Notes under the pieces: generated by a model | What the model was told of the DNA's origin: nothing | Database searches by the model: none | What the model saw: only the letters and a program-made list of their open reading frames with translations | Translations under genes and position numbers: made by a program | Source: Plenodomus lindquistii | Taxonomy: Eukaryota; Ascomycota; Dothideomycetes; Pleosporales; Leptosphaeriaceae | DNA length: 64,000 nucleotides | Assembly: GCA_025504975.1 (NCBI GenBank) | Contig: JANUWI010000016.1 | Coordinates: 744,001-808,000, forward strand | Direction: 5' to 3' | Shown: positions 1 to 13,388 of the stretch, piece after piece | Layout: each line of letters starts with the position of its first letter | Numbering within the stretch: position 1 is the first letter of the stretch

Positions 1-703
1 ACGAGGAATTACTTGATGAGACTAGGAACAAGTTCGGATTGGGAAGTCAAATAAACAGGAGAGAGCACCTGTTGAACTCACGAATTCTATTGATCTTATG
101 CTTTTTTCTTGTCCGTGGAACGAATTTGTGTGATATGTGAAAGATAAGGTAGGGTGAATCCTGGTGAGCTGCATAGTGTGTTTGAGCATTTATTTAACGA
201 TTGGGCATATTGCAGGGGATGGGGGAGTTTCTCTCCGGTAAATTTCAGCGGAGATGCTTGCTGTGATGGACTTGCTGACTTGTGGCGGGTACAATATGCT
301 CAGGAAGGACGCGGTGGTTTTGCTGGATTTGTGGGAGAGTACAATACTACCCTGCAGGCTCTTCGGTACCGTTCATGCGGGTACGATCTAGCGCGTCATT
401 TCCGGCACCTGAAAAGGTATATCGGTTCCGGAAGTCAATTGTGTGTGGGGTGGCGCGATGGCCTTGTGAGGTAGGCGATCTTTAAACACGTACCAGCATC
501 TGCGATGTAATCGAGTTGGGGGAAACGTGGGATGGGTATGTTCTATAATAAAGTTTTGATGGGTCTATTCTATAATAAAGTTGTCTAAACAGGTAAAAAA
601 CAAATAGTCCGGGTGGATATCTTGTCAATGTAGGGAGTACAGATAAAAGGACAATCTCGAACCTCCCTCCTTTCCCACTACATACCATACCTTCCGAGCG
701 CCA
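1..703. other. Left flank, no gene recognised
   Basis: No supportable gene. A short plus-strand frame at 154-474 has no recognisable motif and no splice context. Near 540-590 a 14-bp AT-rich motif (tctataataaagtt) occurs twice as a direct repeat. The stretch probably holds the 3' flank of the minus-strand gene that ends at 704. Confidence 0.5.
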
Positions 704-3700
704 TCATTCATCGTTATTTCCGAACAAGCGGTAAGCTTTGCGTGCAAGCCTGTCCCTGATAGAATCAAAGACTCTAGATTGCAAGATTTTGCCACAGGAT
801 CGCTGGTTCCGCATACTCAGTGCAAGACTGAAGCACTCCCACCTGTCTTGATCGGTGACTCGCGGGCAGCTTTGCCTCACAGCACTCTTGAGACTATCAG
901 ACACATTACAGTCGAGCCAGTCCTTTCGCTTTATGTGGCAAGGAGGCTTGACATGTGCGTTTAGCTTTTTAAGGAGCGGATCAAGCAGCTCTTGACCTTG
1001 GCCGCCGATCCAGGTTACATCGCCTTCCATGGGACCTGTGCCGAGTACTTTTTGGATCATGGCGACTTGGGTGGTTGGATTGCAAGACAAAAACAGGTTT
1101 CCGCGGCCAAAGGCTCCAGCTAATTGGCGGCCGTCCAGTGAGTATAGACTCGTGTGCTCTTCCTCATTATCATAACCGCTGATTTTCTCGCTATGCTTCC
1201 TGCTGTGTCGCTTGCTGTGCTTCTCGCTGCGTTCCTCGCTACGCTTCTCGCTATTGAATCCCTGACCGTTGTCTTTGATCCTATCCACCTTTTTCTTCCT
1301 GTCCGCCTCATTTCTGCTACGCGTTTCTTCATTACCGCTCGCGTGTTTAGTGTCGTCGGCATCGTCGGTCGCGTAGAACGCTTCGGAATAAGTGTCCCAA
1401 GTCTTCCGCCCCTCTGATACTGATAGATGACTGGACTCATCCTGATGACATTCATCTTTCATCTTATCTGCGGCATTCGGGGATGATGGTTTCTTTCCAA
1501 GCAGGTCGCGACCCGTCCGCGGGTTGAGTGGTGAATCACTTCGATCGCATTGATCTTTTCCATTCCCGCTGTGTTCCGATCGCAGCACCGGTTCTTCGAT
1601 GTTAGTGATCAGCGCGTTGTTGTTTTCCCCCGCCCCAACAAAAGGATAGTAAATGTCCTGGCTCCTTCTGCGAAGGGAGTTCGCAGCGATTGTATCGACT
1701 TGTGTACTCTCTTGAATGGAGGACGCGTTCTCGAAAAGTTGTACCAGTGTTGAAAAGGCGCCTTTCCCATCGCTCGCGACCTTCTCTGTTTCAAGCAATT
1801 TTAGATAGGTCTGGTCCCCTTCGCTCCATTGCGTCTCTGAAGGACGCCATTGTGAACATACGCCTCCATCCTCTGGAACGACAATCCACTTTTGCCGCAA
1901 CATATTCCCTAGCTGGGTTTGCCCTCTCTCCGGTTCTGAAGCTAATACGCTTCGCAGGAAGACAGGCGACACTTGGCTGTCATCATAGCTGTAGAAAGAC
2001 TGTGGAGAAGCTGTAGAGATCCTAGGAATTTGATTTGTCTTTCTCCATGCACCGCTCTCCTGCTTTCCCGGCCGAGATAGAGATGCAATCGCTCCCAAAT
2101 CATCGGATCTAGCTCTTAGCATATGGTGCTCGTATTGCGCAAATGTTTTAGTTGAGGTTGGAGACATTTCAGAGATTGATACGTTCGAATCACGTTCGTT
2201 GGCGATATTGGAATGGGGCAAGCATCCTTGGACTTTCAGCTGAGGAGTGCTAGACGCTGTTTTCTCGCTTGCAAGCCTCGGATGAGCTCCAGACATCAGA
2301 TGTGCCCTTGTCTGAGGTATGTCCATTTGTGGTACTGGTGGACACGGTTCAAACGTAAACTGGTAAGATCTGCAGGGCTGCGACATCTCCATTTGTGGTA
2401 CTATCGGATGTGATTCGACCGTGGATTGGCGAGATCTCCAAGATTCTGACAAAGACTTGTGCCAGGTGGTATCTGCTGGAAGTTGTGCGCGTCTAGGAGT
2501 CCTGAACCCGCCATGTTGCGATTCACCCGGATCTAGTGTGGTCCTTGGGTTGTGATTTACGTTCCTTGAGAGTTGAGACTGGGCAGATAGCTCTGGACTT
2601 GCGGTACCGAATAGACTATGGCAATTATCACGTCTCGGTGTACTGAGGATGTCATGAGCTGGCTTGGATTCACCATGAATAGTGTCGCTTGGAGGAGCCA
2701 GCCTTGTGACGGTGCTTTTGGCAGTCTCTTGAAGCTGCGGGTCGGGACAGACAGTGGGGCTGGTATGTCTCGAGTGGCTAGCATCAGCTGAGTTGCGAGA
2801 CATAAGATTTACGAAAGTCTTTGTGAACTTGTTAGTAACAGAGTGAGGATTGCTGCTCTCTGATGTGTGATCAAGAGAGTCCCAGGATCCTGGCTCTGAC
2901 CGTTCCATTCTGGAAGCCGATACCATATGCTGTTGCGGAACCACGCTGTAACATGATGATAAGTCACCGAAACTCTCCGCAGGCTGTCTCGATCGAGGAA
3001 TTAGCAAACTTCGAAGTGGCGTCCTGTTCCCTTCGACAGGCTCCGCAAATAAAGCCTTCGTCAAAGAATGGTGCAATCCATCTGGTTCTTCGGGTCCTAG
3101 GCTGGGATATAACCCAGGAAGATGGAGGTCTGCAATCGAGTTCAACCTTTCTATTTGAGACGGTCGTTTAGTTCGTGTTGGGGTCTGCAGGACCGTAGCT
3201 TCAGGTTCAGGTTTGAGAATCCGCGATGTCCACGAGCGCATGTTGGCGACGATTGCACGCAGTGTTGCCATGCCCCAGCTCAAGAACGCAGAGGTACTCC
3301 AGATACATGTCATTTTCTGAGGAGCCTGTCAGTAATGAACATCCCAGCGTGACCGAGCAGACTTACCCGTGCTCTGTTGCCATTGTAATCTGGTTCCGGG
3401 AAGTACGTAAGCCAGACATTGACACGCGGACCCACACAAGTGAAAGAAATAATGGGCATAATGACCGCGGGTAATCCTCCAGCGGTTCCAGTGAGAGTCT
3501 GCGCTTGGAGATCAAGTGCTGCAGCTGAAGCGTTGGCGGCCTGGGAGTAACACTGTTCCTCACACCAGGACTGATATCCCGGGATATGATCCCCAAACTC
3601 AACTAGTGCCCATGGGAAACAATTAGGCTTTGAAATTCTCAAGGAACCAGTCCCTTGCGGCCTGGTCCACTCGCGGTCTCCATTCGTTGGGAGGCACGTG

Positions 3701-4520
3701 ACAGCTCTCCTGCAAAGATCTGCAAGAGATCGGGACGACACAGCATGCGAGCATGGCTCTCTTGTGAACTCGCTATGGTTCTCAATCGGAAATGCATATG
3801 TCGGGTTGGGTTTCATGTGGCTCTGGGGTAAAGCAACAGGAGTAGACATCTGCAGATTTGGGACCTTAGTCCGTTCGCTATCACCTTCCCTGAGAAGTCT
3901 TAGCGAATTACAAATTTACAAGCAGCGAGGCAACACTTACAGACAAAGATGATTTGGTGCTCGACTAGAGACAGTTAGCGACCGATCTTCGCCATACTAT
4001 AGACATGGACTATAGGTGGGCCAGCACAATTGTTGTAACGGCAGATTCAGGGTTGAACTCACCGAAAGCCTTGCTGCTCGCTGTCTTGCTTATGAAATGT
4101 CTCAAACAGTTCTTTCCGCCAAAAATCTGCCCAGCTACCCGTAGAATTTGCCGCCAAATTTCGTGCGAGTCTGGCAGCATGCTGGCAGCATCCCAGGTAA
4201 GAGAACGCAGATCTCCACGGACTGTCGTCCCTTTGGAGATCAATCAATGAGAGTTCTACCAGAGAAGTTTCCGGTGGGTAAAGTGCTCGGGGTGTCGCGC
4301 CTTCAAACGCGTAGTTTGTCGCCTCTTGTTGTAGCTCCTTCTGCCACACAGGTCCGGGAACGATTAGATCGTTAAACGAAAGTAACATTTCGCGAACTGC
4401 CTCTACATGTTCCGGGAGGAATACATGAGGTGTGCAACATGCTTCTTCGTAATCAATTCCGTAAGCTGCAAGATCCTTTCGCGAGATATCTCCCTCAATT
4501 TTGCGTTCTGCCATGGTCAT
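704..4520 (-). CDS. Large conserved fungal protein of unknown function, 4 exons
   Basis: Model by splice reading: exons 4520-4063, 3964-3941 (24 nt), 3889-3367 and 3325-704, giving about 1208 aa. All junctions are GT..AG and the phases match; the 3326-3366 intron is 41 bp. A shorter alternative starts at the ATG at 3849. The N-terminal third is compact and cysteine/tryptophan-bearing (GCCQHAARLARNLAAN, then CFPWALVEFGD, FTCVGPRVNVWLTYFPEPD). The middle (roughly residues 380-1000) is Ser/Pro/Gln-rich and probably disordered. Near the C-terminus is a highly charged Lys/Ser/Glu/His stretch, followed by a folded-looking tail (SCPRVTDQDRWECFSLALS). I recognise no enzyme family with confidence; the block around CFPWALVEF and QAANASAAALDLQ resembles a family I have seen in Dothideomycete proteomes of unknown role. 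The tiny second exon is the weakest part: in another frame it reads EHQIIFVC. Confidence 0.55.
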
Positions 4521-7500
4521 GTTATCGGCACGTAAAGAAATGTAATGGTTCTTGAGACTGTGTTATCCGCCATCTGGGCACATCCAACATCTTAATATAC
4601 ATCTCAGCACTGGCTCGTGCGACACCGCAGAATACATTCTCAGCTCTTGCGTCCGGTCAAACCCCCATCCTGATGATCCTACATCGCGCGATGAGGAGTC
4701 CAAGGGACTGTCAAGAAGAAGGAGGAATACAGTGGCGTTGCTGCTGTAACGAAACGACCTTCCATTGCTGGTGCCTACTTCCTACAGGATCACTTGTGTG
4801 CGTTGCGACATGGTGTTGAAACATCTGAGCGTGGTGTGCGCGTAGCAGGTGATTTCTGGAAGTGTTTCGAACGATGCAAGAGTCAGGGGTCGTGACCGGG
4901 AGCGCGGAATGAACGGACCGACGCATCCCCCACGCCCAACACCACGGGCGCGGCGGTGCACAAACATCAGATAACCACATCGGCCGTCGGCGTACCAGAT
5001 GTCGAGAATCATATCAGACCGTGTATTCATACTTGTGTCACAAATCCTGCATGTAGGCGCTGGAACGGCGGGGTTCTTCATCGCAATACCTGTTACCGGA
5101 ACAGTTTGCCAGGAGTAGGCATGTTAGGCTTCCCCTAGTCAGAGGGTAACGTCCGCTTACACACGTTTCGTGCACGGGCACCAACAGTAACGATTGGGGC
5201 ATCACTACCCACATATCTTAGATTGAGATATGTTGGTTATTTTGCTCTTCAGATGTACCAACCAGCCACAACCTATAGGGTTTGATCCTTCGCGAAGCAC
5301 TCTTCAGGGATTATATCGCCCCCACAAGATGCGCAATCACTCTGTACCTATCTAAAGTAGCCAGACCGTTTGCCAAATAGAGTATGACTACTGGATGAAG
5401 ATGAAATTGAGCGATCCTTCGTTTACTGTAACAGGTATGGTGCCGACCCCTTCCAAGATCATGCTTTAACGTATTTCGCAGTTATCTCACTCCCTGTCTA
5501 GCCCGGGCACCATTCAGTATTGAAAGATTTGGAAGAAAATGGAGCTTGAATGCGCGCGGGATCTATTACCGACATTACTACTCTCGTCATTGGTAACCGC
5601 GGATCACGATCTGTGGATACCGACTATCGCAGACGCTCTTTTCGATAGTCCTATAGAATACAACCGTCAAGGAAGAGCCGAACAACTTCTGCAGCACACG
5701 CTGGACAACGAGCGCTGAATCATGAGCAAGTATATCTGAGAGGCGGATGTATGGACAGATGTATTTGGTCAGATGAGAAATGATCCAGCTCTAGCTGCGC
5801 AAGTCATTGCATTTCCCCAAGTTGCCAAATTGACCAATACTAATTTCAATATGATGTTAGGGACAAGCGCGAGTATAACACCTTCGCGCAGTCTGGACTG
5901 AAGACGCAAGCGTCCTACGCTACTACTTGGGCAAAGACTTTGCAACCTGTAGAATAACCGTTTACTTTAAGAAGCCTGCTTGAACTGAGAACTTTGGAGC
6001 TGATTTTACAGCTTCGCTCTAGGGAAACTATGCCAGAATATTGACTAAGAGGAACCATACTCCCGATGTCAAGTCGACCGGTGTGGGACAGAAAACCATC
6101 CTAGCTATGCTCTGATCTCGCCTGAAGAGACCATGCAACACTATGCCAAATTACACAATGGGGTCATCGATGAAGATTTCATATCGATTATTCATGAATT
6201 ATATAGTAAAATGTTATCCGGTGTGGATGAGGAATTTAAAGCCTCGCACTCGCACTTGGGGAAGAAGAGGAAACAAGATCTCAAGGAATTGCCGACGGCA
6301 ACGAATGAGCAAAGGCATGAGGCGGAGTAAAAAAGACTGCGAGAATCCTCGAGGGGGATAGATATGATGCGATAATGTGATCATGATAGTTACACTAGCC
6401 CTGGCGGTTCTTACGGAAAAGCTCGTATTTACCGAGTTACTCAGGCGATAAGTGCTGCTGACTGTTGTTAACACACCATACTAAAAGTAGGGCTAAAAGT
6501 CTCTTTATACTGCGTGCATTCTCTCGGAGTAATGGGGATTTTCCTAGGATACTAATATGCTTTTGTTGTCTCTCTACTGCTATGTAGGCTCAATCATCAT
6601 AGTGTTTGGGCGAGATGGGGACGCAATAAATACGAGCTCCGTCATACACAGCCTCGTTTTTTATTTTTTTACTAAAGCGGCTTCTCTCTAGGTGTCTGAC
6701 TATTGCTGACACGATATAGGCTGTACCCTAATGTGTGGCACGCAGTCGTATAAGTATACATTGTGCGATTGTGAGCTAGTCTTAGCCGAAAGTTACGCGT
6801 TCGATTGCATTGTATACACTGCCAAGACCTGATGGCTGACCTGACAGTTTACAGACGCTAGTATGAAGCCTCGAGGATGAGATGTTCTGTCCGGTACATC
6901 TTCTCAGGCAATACAAACTCGTACAGTATGTGCGACAAAGCTTGAGGCCGAAGTAAATAAAGTTGCTGCACCTAGGTCGCATTCTGAACAAAGCGGTTCC
7001 CATGCTTCGCACCTCGGGATGCGAAGGAAGAGCACTTGGCACTAAGACACTCTTGGTGAGACGACATACGGGCTCGGCTGTCAATGGGGCAACCGGTGTA
7101 TGGTGCGGTGGTTGATATCGATATCGCTAGTGTATGCGGGGTCAAGGATGCGGGAGCTCGGTCAATACGACGTTCCAAGGTTGAGAACTCTGTTAGCCTT
7201 GTGTAATGACGGCTGGAGTACATAGTAATCTCTGACTCGACATATGGTAATCAACAATGCCGTCGCTGCAAGTATGTAAGATTGAGTTTGAAAGAAACTT
7301 TACTGGTATGCAAGGAATCGGCCCAAGGGCTCCTTTGTAACCATCAGTTAAGGATGCGTAGAGATGATTTTAGGTGCCATGACGACGTGTTGCTGTGGAC
7401 GGGTAACTTGAGGCTATATCCCTTGACACTTATTGAGAAAATTGCCAGGAAGACCTTGTTGTACTACAGAAATCAAGGCCTGTTGAAGGGTAGCCAGCCA

Positions 7501-7967
7501 CTCAATGGGGCGGGGCGGAGGCTCGTGAAACAGGCGTTCTCGCGACGGCAGCTGTGTTGATGTGCGATCAGTTGCCCCTCACAACGGGCGCCTCAAAATA
7601 GTCCGGACGGCAACACTATGACCAGCAGGCCGCTTGCACTCGATCGACGCGCCCCATCTCTAATATTGCATCACCTGTGTTGACTGCCGCGCACCTCGAG
7701 AACTGGTCTTCAGTGTTTTTTTTGGCAAGACACGGAACAGATATTGTCGGCGCGCTCCTCACCTTCGTTTGCACAGGCTTGAACAAGTGCAATTCACGCC
7801 TTCCCGCTCAGGCGCATTCTTATGCCAATATCCCCACCTGCACGCCGGTCTCCACTTCTTTGACCAGCACTACACCGCAAGTCAAACACGACGACAACCT
7901 TCTTCCGGCGATCCGCGGGCAAAGTGCATGCGCAGCTGTTGACACGGCTGGCAGGTCTGCAGTCACC
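4521..7967. other. Gene-poor interval with decayed ORF fragments
   Basis: No intact gene. Two short plus-strand frames might be relics: one starting at about 5539 with ATG, reading MELECARDLLPTLL and stopping after about 60 codons, and one at 6133-6330 (HELYSKMLSGVDEEF, then a basic KKRKQDLK stretch, ending EQRHEAE). They sit in the same orientation with stop codons between them, as in a broken gene. The stretch 7560-7967 is the upstream region of the Ase1 gene and shows no additional coding potential I can support. Confidence 0.4.
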
Positions 7968-10388
7968 ATGGACACGAGCTACCTCGCCCAGCAGGTCACG
8001 ACCATCATCGGCCAGCTGCACGGCTTGTTTGATGACATTGGCGTCCCCAGTCATGAGCGCGATTCGCGTGAGGCAGAGGTGAGGCAGCCGCACGGCATGC
8101 GCCTGCTGTGACTGACAGTAAACAGCTCTTCTCTGCGCTCTCGGAGACGCTCCACAACCAGCTGCGCCAGGTCACCAACGAGAAACATGAGATGACGGAG
8201 GAGGCGCACCGTCTGATCAAGACGATCAAGCAAATGGAGGCTTCGCTCGACGACGACAAGAAGAACCCCAATTACGAGGACCACAAGGAGGTCGCCGTCT
8301 CATACCCTTTGACGCGCTGTCTCTCTGGCCTAAAGGAGAAGTACAACGCCGTCAGCCGGATGCACCGCGAGCGCTTCGAGCAGGTGCGCAAGCTTGCAGA
8401 AGCGCTCGAATCATACGCGTCGCATCTGGAATCGTCGTTTGTGCAGGTCAAGCTCCCACCTACCGCGCCGAATGCAACCGTTGCGCCTTCCTTCGACATC
8501 TCGGCATCCTACGTCGCCAAGCTCGACAACGAGTTCACCCGCGTATACGAAGAGTACACCAAACGCGTCAACACTGTCAAGGTCTTGTGCCAGGAAATAA
8601 TACAACTGTGGGCGGAATTGGGCACACCGCAGGCGCAGACAGACAGCGCAATTGTCAAGTGCCACCGCGACGCGCCTGAGCAATTGGGGCTCCACAAGGA
8701 CGATCTTGTCCAGCTGGCGGCGAAGAAGGAGAGGCTGGTCGAAGAAAAGCGCACGCGCGAACGACGATTGGGGCAGTTGCGCACCACCATTGAAGAGCTC
8801 TGGGAGCGCCTGGGCATCGAGGTGCGCGAGCGCAAGCAGTTCCTCACGAGCAACCGCGGGTGTGGACTCCGAACTATCAACGAGTACGAAGACGAACTTG
8901 CGCGCCTCAACGAATTGAAGCGCCAGAACCTACACCTGTTCGTCGAGGAGGCGCGTTGCAAGCTACAAGAGCTATGGGATGCGCTTTACTTCTCGGAAGA
9001 GGAGATGCTCGACTTCACACCCGCCTTCTCAGATGTCTGCAGCGATGCGCTTCTTTCTGCGCACGAAGCTGAGATCTCCCGACTCGAACTTCTGAAGGAG
9101 CAACGGTTACCTATTCTCCAGAAGATCGATCGCCATCGCGAATTGATCAAGGAACGCAACGACCTCGCACAATCAAGTCAAGACGCCTCTCGTCTAATGG
9201 CACGTGGTCAAAAAGGCGAAAAGCGCGATCCTGGAAAATTGTTGCGTGAGGAGAAGATGCGCAAGCGCATTGCAAAGGAGTTGCCCAAGATTGAAGCCGT
9301 ATGTGTGTCAGATGTGCTCAACTTCGATTTCACTAACAATCATATAGGACTTGAAGAAGACGCTCGAGGACTGGGAGGACGAATATGGCCGTCCCTTTCT
9401 CGTACACGGTGACCGCTACCTCGATGAACTATACGCAGCAGAAAGAGCAGCACCTCCACCTCGCGCAAAGACACCATCAAACGCCGGCATGCCCACCAAG
9501 CAGCTTCAACACTCCAAGTCAGGCTCTCTCAGCCGTCCTGGAACTATGCGCGGAGCGCCACCACCGAGCCGATCGAAAACTCCTGTATCAGCAACTTCAA
9601 GCAACTTTGGTGCCAGTGTGTCCAACTTTGGTGCCAGCGTATCACGAAATCCGCTCGCCAGTTCAGTCATGTCAAGCTCATCAGCCCTGAAGAGCCCGTC
9701 CAAGATACCCGCTCGTGCCACTCTGGGAAGCATGCGCAATGGCAACGCCTCCCCTGAAAGACGACCGCCTCCACCTTCGCGAGAAGACTCCTCTTCGTCT
9801 ACAATCCGGAAGATGCCACCTCCAATGGCACCACCGCCACGAATGAAGGACCTGTTCATTCCTCCAGAGCCCGTCGAGACGCCCATGAACCGCTTCGAGT
9901 TTAACCGCGGTGACCGCAGTGATAGCATCATTCGCAACATTGTACCGGAGGATCCCTATGATGAGCGCAAATCATACATGTCCAACAACCACAGCATGCG
10001 CGCAGGTTACACACCAACCTATCCTCCACCATCGCTATCCTCCGCCAGCAGCCGTCAAATCTCGCAGACATCACAGACCTCATCTAATGGAACCACAAAT
10101 ACAGGCGTCACCATGCAGTCCGGGTCAGAGAACTGGGAGACGTTTAGTGAACAGTCTGATGATGCGCCCGAGGACGATGTCGACTTTCAATCGTACCGCC
10201 AACGGCAGATGAAGCGCTACACCCCCGAAGGCGGCCACATTGCGAGTCCCCGAGGCATTCAGGGCAAGAAGATACGAAGTATACGCAGCGTCGACAATCC
10301 GAACCTCATGATGGAACGGGACGGCCGCATGGTCAGCGTAGTCGAAGGCTCCGAAGCAGGTTGGACTGACGACGGTGACGGCTACTGA
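7968..10388 (+). CDS. ASE1: Ase1/PRC1/MAP65-family microtubule-bundling protein
   Basis: Exons 7968-8078, 8126-9298 and 9348-10388 give 774 aa. Introns of 47 and 49 bp carry CTGAC and CTAAC branch sites, and phase is 0 throughout. The family crosslinks antiparallel microtubules in the anaphase spindle midzone as a homodimer, and S. pombe Ase1 is of similar length. The N-terminal two thirds (about 1-430) is a long coiled-coil/spectrin-like array rich in Glu, Lys, Arg and Leu. The most conserved stretch lies across the second intron (KLLREEKMRKRIAKELPKIEA, then DLKKTLEDWEDEYGRPF), the microtubule-binding core of the family. The tail (about 470-774) is basic, Ser/Pro-rich and disordered, with several SKTP/AKTP sites that could be CDK targets (inference), plus a small tandem repeat (SNFGASV twice). 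The start was chosen because MDTSYLAQQV sits at the usual family N-terminus and joins in frame at a canonical intron. Confidence 0.9.
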
Positions 10389-13388
10389 AGTCCCTGGCAC
10401 TGTTAACATTGACATTGACAGTTCAAAGCCATGACTCCTGTTACGACTGACGCCTCCTATGACCGCACGTAAACGGTCCTGCATACACGCGCGCACATAC
10501 GGCACCACCCACGCCAACTTTTCCTTATCGGCATACCTAGCCTCACCCGCGTCCTCTTTTTTTCTTCCTCTCGATTGAACTTCCTTGTAATGTCTGCATC
10601 ATACATAGCGTGCGTTTCGTGTGACCCCGTCTCGGCTTACCAGCCCAGCGCTACACACGACTGTTAAAATTTCCTCCTTGTGACAGGCGGCTGAGGCGCA
10701 GAGTCATACCTATTCAGCAGGCGGGTGGTATTGCACGCTACCCTCGCGGTACATGGACCGAAAGGGGGGCTGGGATACTCGCCACGTACGTGGTTCGACT
10801 GGGTATCGCTGCATGTCACTCACCCTGCAACACGGCAAGCAGGCCTGCCCAACGCTGAACACATGCGTATCATTCTGATCCCGTTGGCGGGTGCGGAAGC
10901 GGGTCCGTTTTTTGTCTTCTTTCTAACTGCCTTTGCTTGGATCGTACTGTTGGCTTTTTATTTCTTCAGATCATTTGCACACCACTCTTGTGCGTCTTTT
11001 TTATTTGCGGGAGAGCGGAGCATTGGCGTTTTGGGAGTGTGCGTGCGAGTTGTTGCGCTATGCGCGGTTACGCTTGCCTGGTTGGGGGGTTGTTGTAGCC
11101 GCTGTTGGCTGTGTTTGAATATGGGATGTGCGTTGGAGAAGCGAGAAACAGAAGTGGCAAAAGCGGCGCATGCTGATTGTTACACTCAGCGAGTGAGAGC
11201 AAGACAAGTGTGTGCGTATGTATGTGTGTGGCGACAGGGAATGAAGACGTGTACTTTTACGATTTGATTTGAGCGAGGAATGAAGACGTTGTGGTTATCT
11301 CAACATTGTGCTGTGTGTGCATGCTGTGTGTTGTGCGTGATGCCTATCTTGCCGATGATGCCGCTTGCATAGTTATTACTCGACCGTATACCCATATGAA
11401 GAATTATAAACCTACCCAAGTAAGTACCTACCCCATCAAACCTGGCCTGAAACCCAGTTGACAGCGACAGCAGACATTCTAGAATTCTTCCTGCAGCAAC
11501 TAGATACGACTTGGGCTTGACTGTTGTATGAAATTTTCTCTCTCCAACAACGTAGCCTCAAGAAATCAGCAACCTTCCTAACCAGCATGAAGCGTAGTTA
11601 CTAATGAACATGCCAGGCTCGATGGAGCAGGTGCGACGGAGCGTATGGTTTGCGCTAAGATAGGATTCATCATTTGAGCCTCATTACCGTCTTGTTGGTC
11701 ATTAGTAATTACCCGTAGAGCGAATGCACTAACTGATTCTTATCCCAGTAACAGAAGGTGACAAGAACAATACACGAGACAAGCATGGAACATGTAGCAA
11801 GATAGAGGAGGGTAAGTAAAATGAACTTCAGAGCACAAGCAAGCACGCACGCTTCAAAAACCGTTAAACTTTCCTCGTTACTCTCCACGGAGCTGGAGCG
11901 GGTTAGGAAGATTATGCACCCCACAGGCCTAAAAGAGTAAGGATAATGTTTTGGAGCAGATAAGTCGGGGATCAGCGGATTTCGCTTGGGTGGTGTGGGG
12001 TGGGAAGAATGATGACTGGATTAGTGCATAGATTGGAGAGACATGTCGGGATGCAAGACAGAGGTGCATGCATGCATGCATGCATGAGATAAGGATACGG
12101 GATTTCACAGGCCGGAGTCTCGGGGCGTTTGCGGTGAGATTTTGCGGGAGGGCGGCTGTGCGTGGCGGCGCGGCGGGGGGTGGTGGTGTCATTGTGCGTA
12201 CATGTGCTTATGTACATGGGTGAGATAGAGTAGGTGTAGGTCAATGATGAGTCTGGGTTTGTTGGGTGGGAGAAGAGGTGGCGATGGAGATGAGCGAGGC
12301 AGATGAGCAAGGATGCACATGTCAAGGCAGTGGGCTGCGCAGGTGGTGTGCATGGGATTAGGCAGGCTTCCAGAAGGCGTGGGGCAGGGCTGAGGAGCAA
12401 ATCGCGGAGGTGGCGGATGCAGCCAATCAGGCGGCGCTTGTTTGGACATGGTGAGAGATGAGAGTCTGCCGGACAGCGGAGCGTCGCCTATGCGTGTGTG
12501 TGTGCGGGACCGACCGGGGGTTGCGCTTCTCAAGGATGCACTTTCATACCACAGTACTTTCATTCCAGCATGTCGCTGCGGCGCCGCCCATTCCACGCTA
12601 GAGACTAACACAGAGTTTACTGTGTACGAGGTCGAGGTCGCGTTCTGTTCTGTGACGGCCTGCCTGATGCAGCCAAAGCTGAGGATCAGCACGCGCGCCG
12701 ACAGCTCAGCGTGGGACCGTGGGTACCGTGCGTGTCAGTGCTGCGCTGAGAGGCCACGCTGCATGCAGCATGTTGCGTGGGCAGAGAGGGTGAGGGTGAG
12801 GCAAAGGTCATCTCCGTCACACGGTTGCGCGTCTGGTTGGGTCGTGTGCCTCGAGCGTCGTGTGCGTTGCCGTTGTCAACTTGTGACTTATCGGTGCATC
12901 CGATAACCACGCGTCATATCGCTCACTCGTTCCCCCAGACTCGTCCCTCGTCTCGCTCCCTTATCGCGCGCGGTTGCCGAGGCCGCCTCTTCTATTGTAT
13001 TGTCATGCTGCTGCCTTTGTGTGACTACCCTTAACCACTGGCGCCAACCTCAGCTCAACCTGTTCTCTTCCATGACATCCATCCTCCCAAACACCTCTCT
13101 ACTCTACACCCGCCATACTCCCGTCTCCACTGCACACGCGAGCACCGCACCTTCGGTCACGCTCGGCCAAACTGGACCCTGCCGCAAGTATACATGTCGC
13201 TGACAGCCGTGCCCCGTCCAATCCCGCCGCAGTAATAACGTAAAATCAATTCGACCCGAGACGTCACGGCGTCACCCTCCGACTAGCCCGTACCTGCCAC
13301 ATCCCTGGGAAGCGTCCCGACTTGTTAGTCACGGGGAAAACGCCCTCAGGGCCTAATAACGTCCAGCTGCTGCTAGTACAAGCCCACT
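10389..13388. other. 3-kb intergenic region
   Basis: No gene that I can support. The left part should hold the Ase1 3' UTR and the right part the promoter and leader of the gene at 13389. A (GCAT)n tract lies at 12065-12086. Open frames here (for example 10725-11267 and 12442-12906) have low-complexity or cysteine-rich compositions, no splice logic and no recognisable domain. Near 12930-13380 the sequence becomes pyrimidine-rich on the plus strand, as is common in fungal promoters and leaders. Confidence 0.5.
12065..12086. repeat. (GCAT)n tetranucleotide microsatellite
   Basis: About five perfect GCAT units in an intergenic region. The unit is self-complementary, so the tract could form a hairpin or cruciform. 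Confidence 0.85.

Noticed and set aside
10725..11267. 180-aa plus-strand frame with hydrophobic stretches
   Set aside because: No splice context, no recognisable domain, unusual composition; it lies in the Ase1 3' flank.
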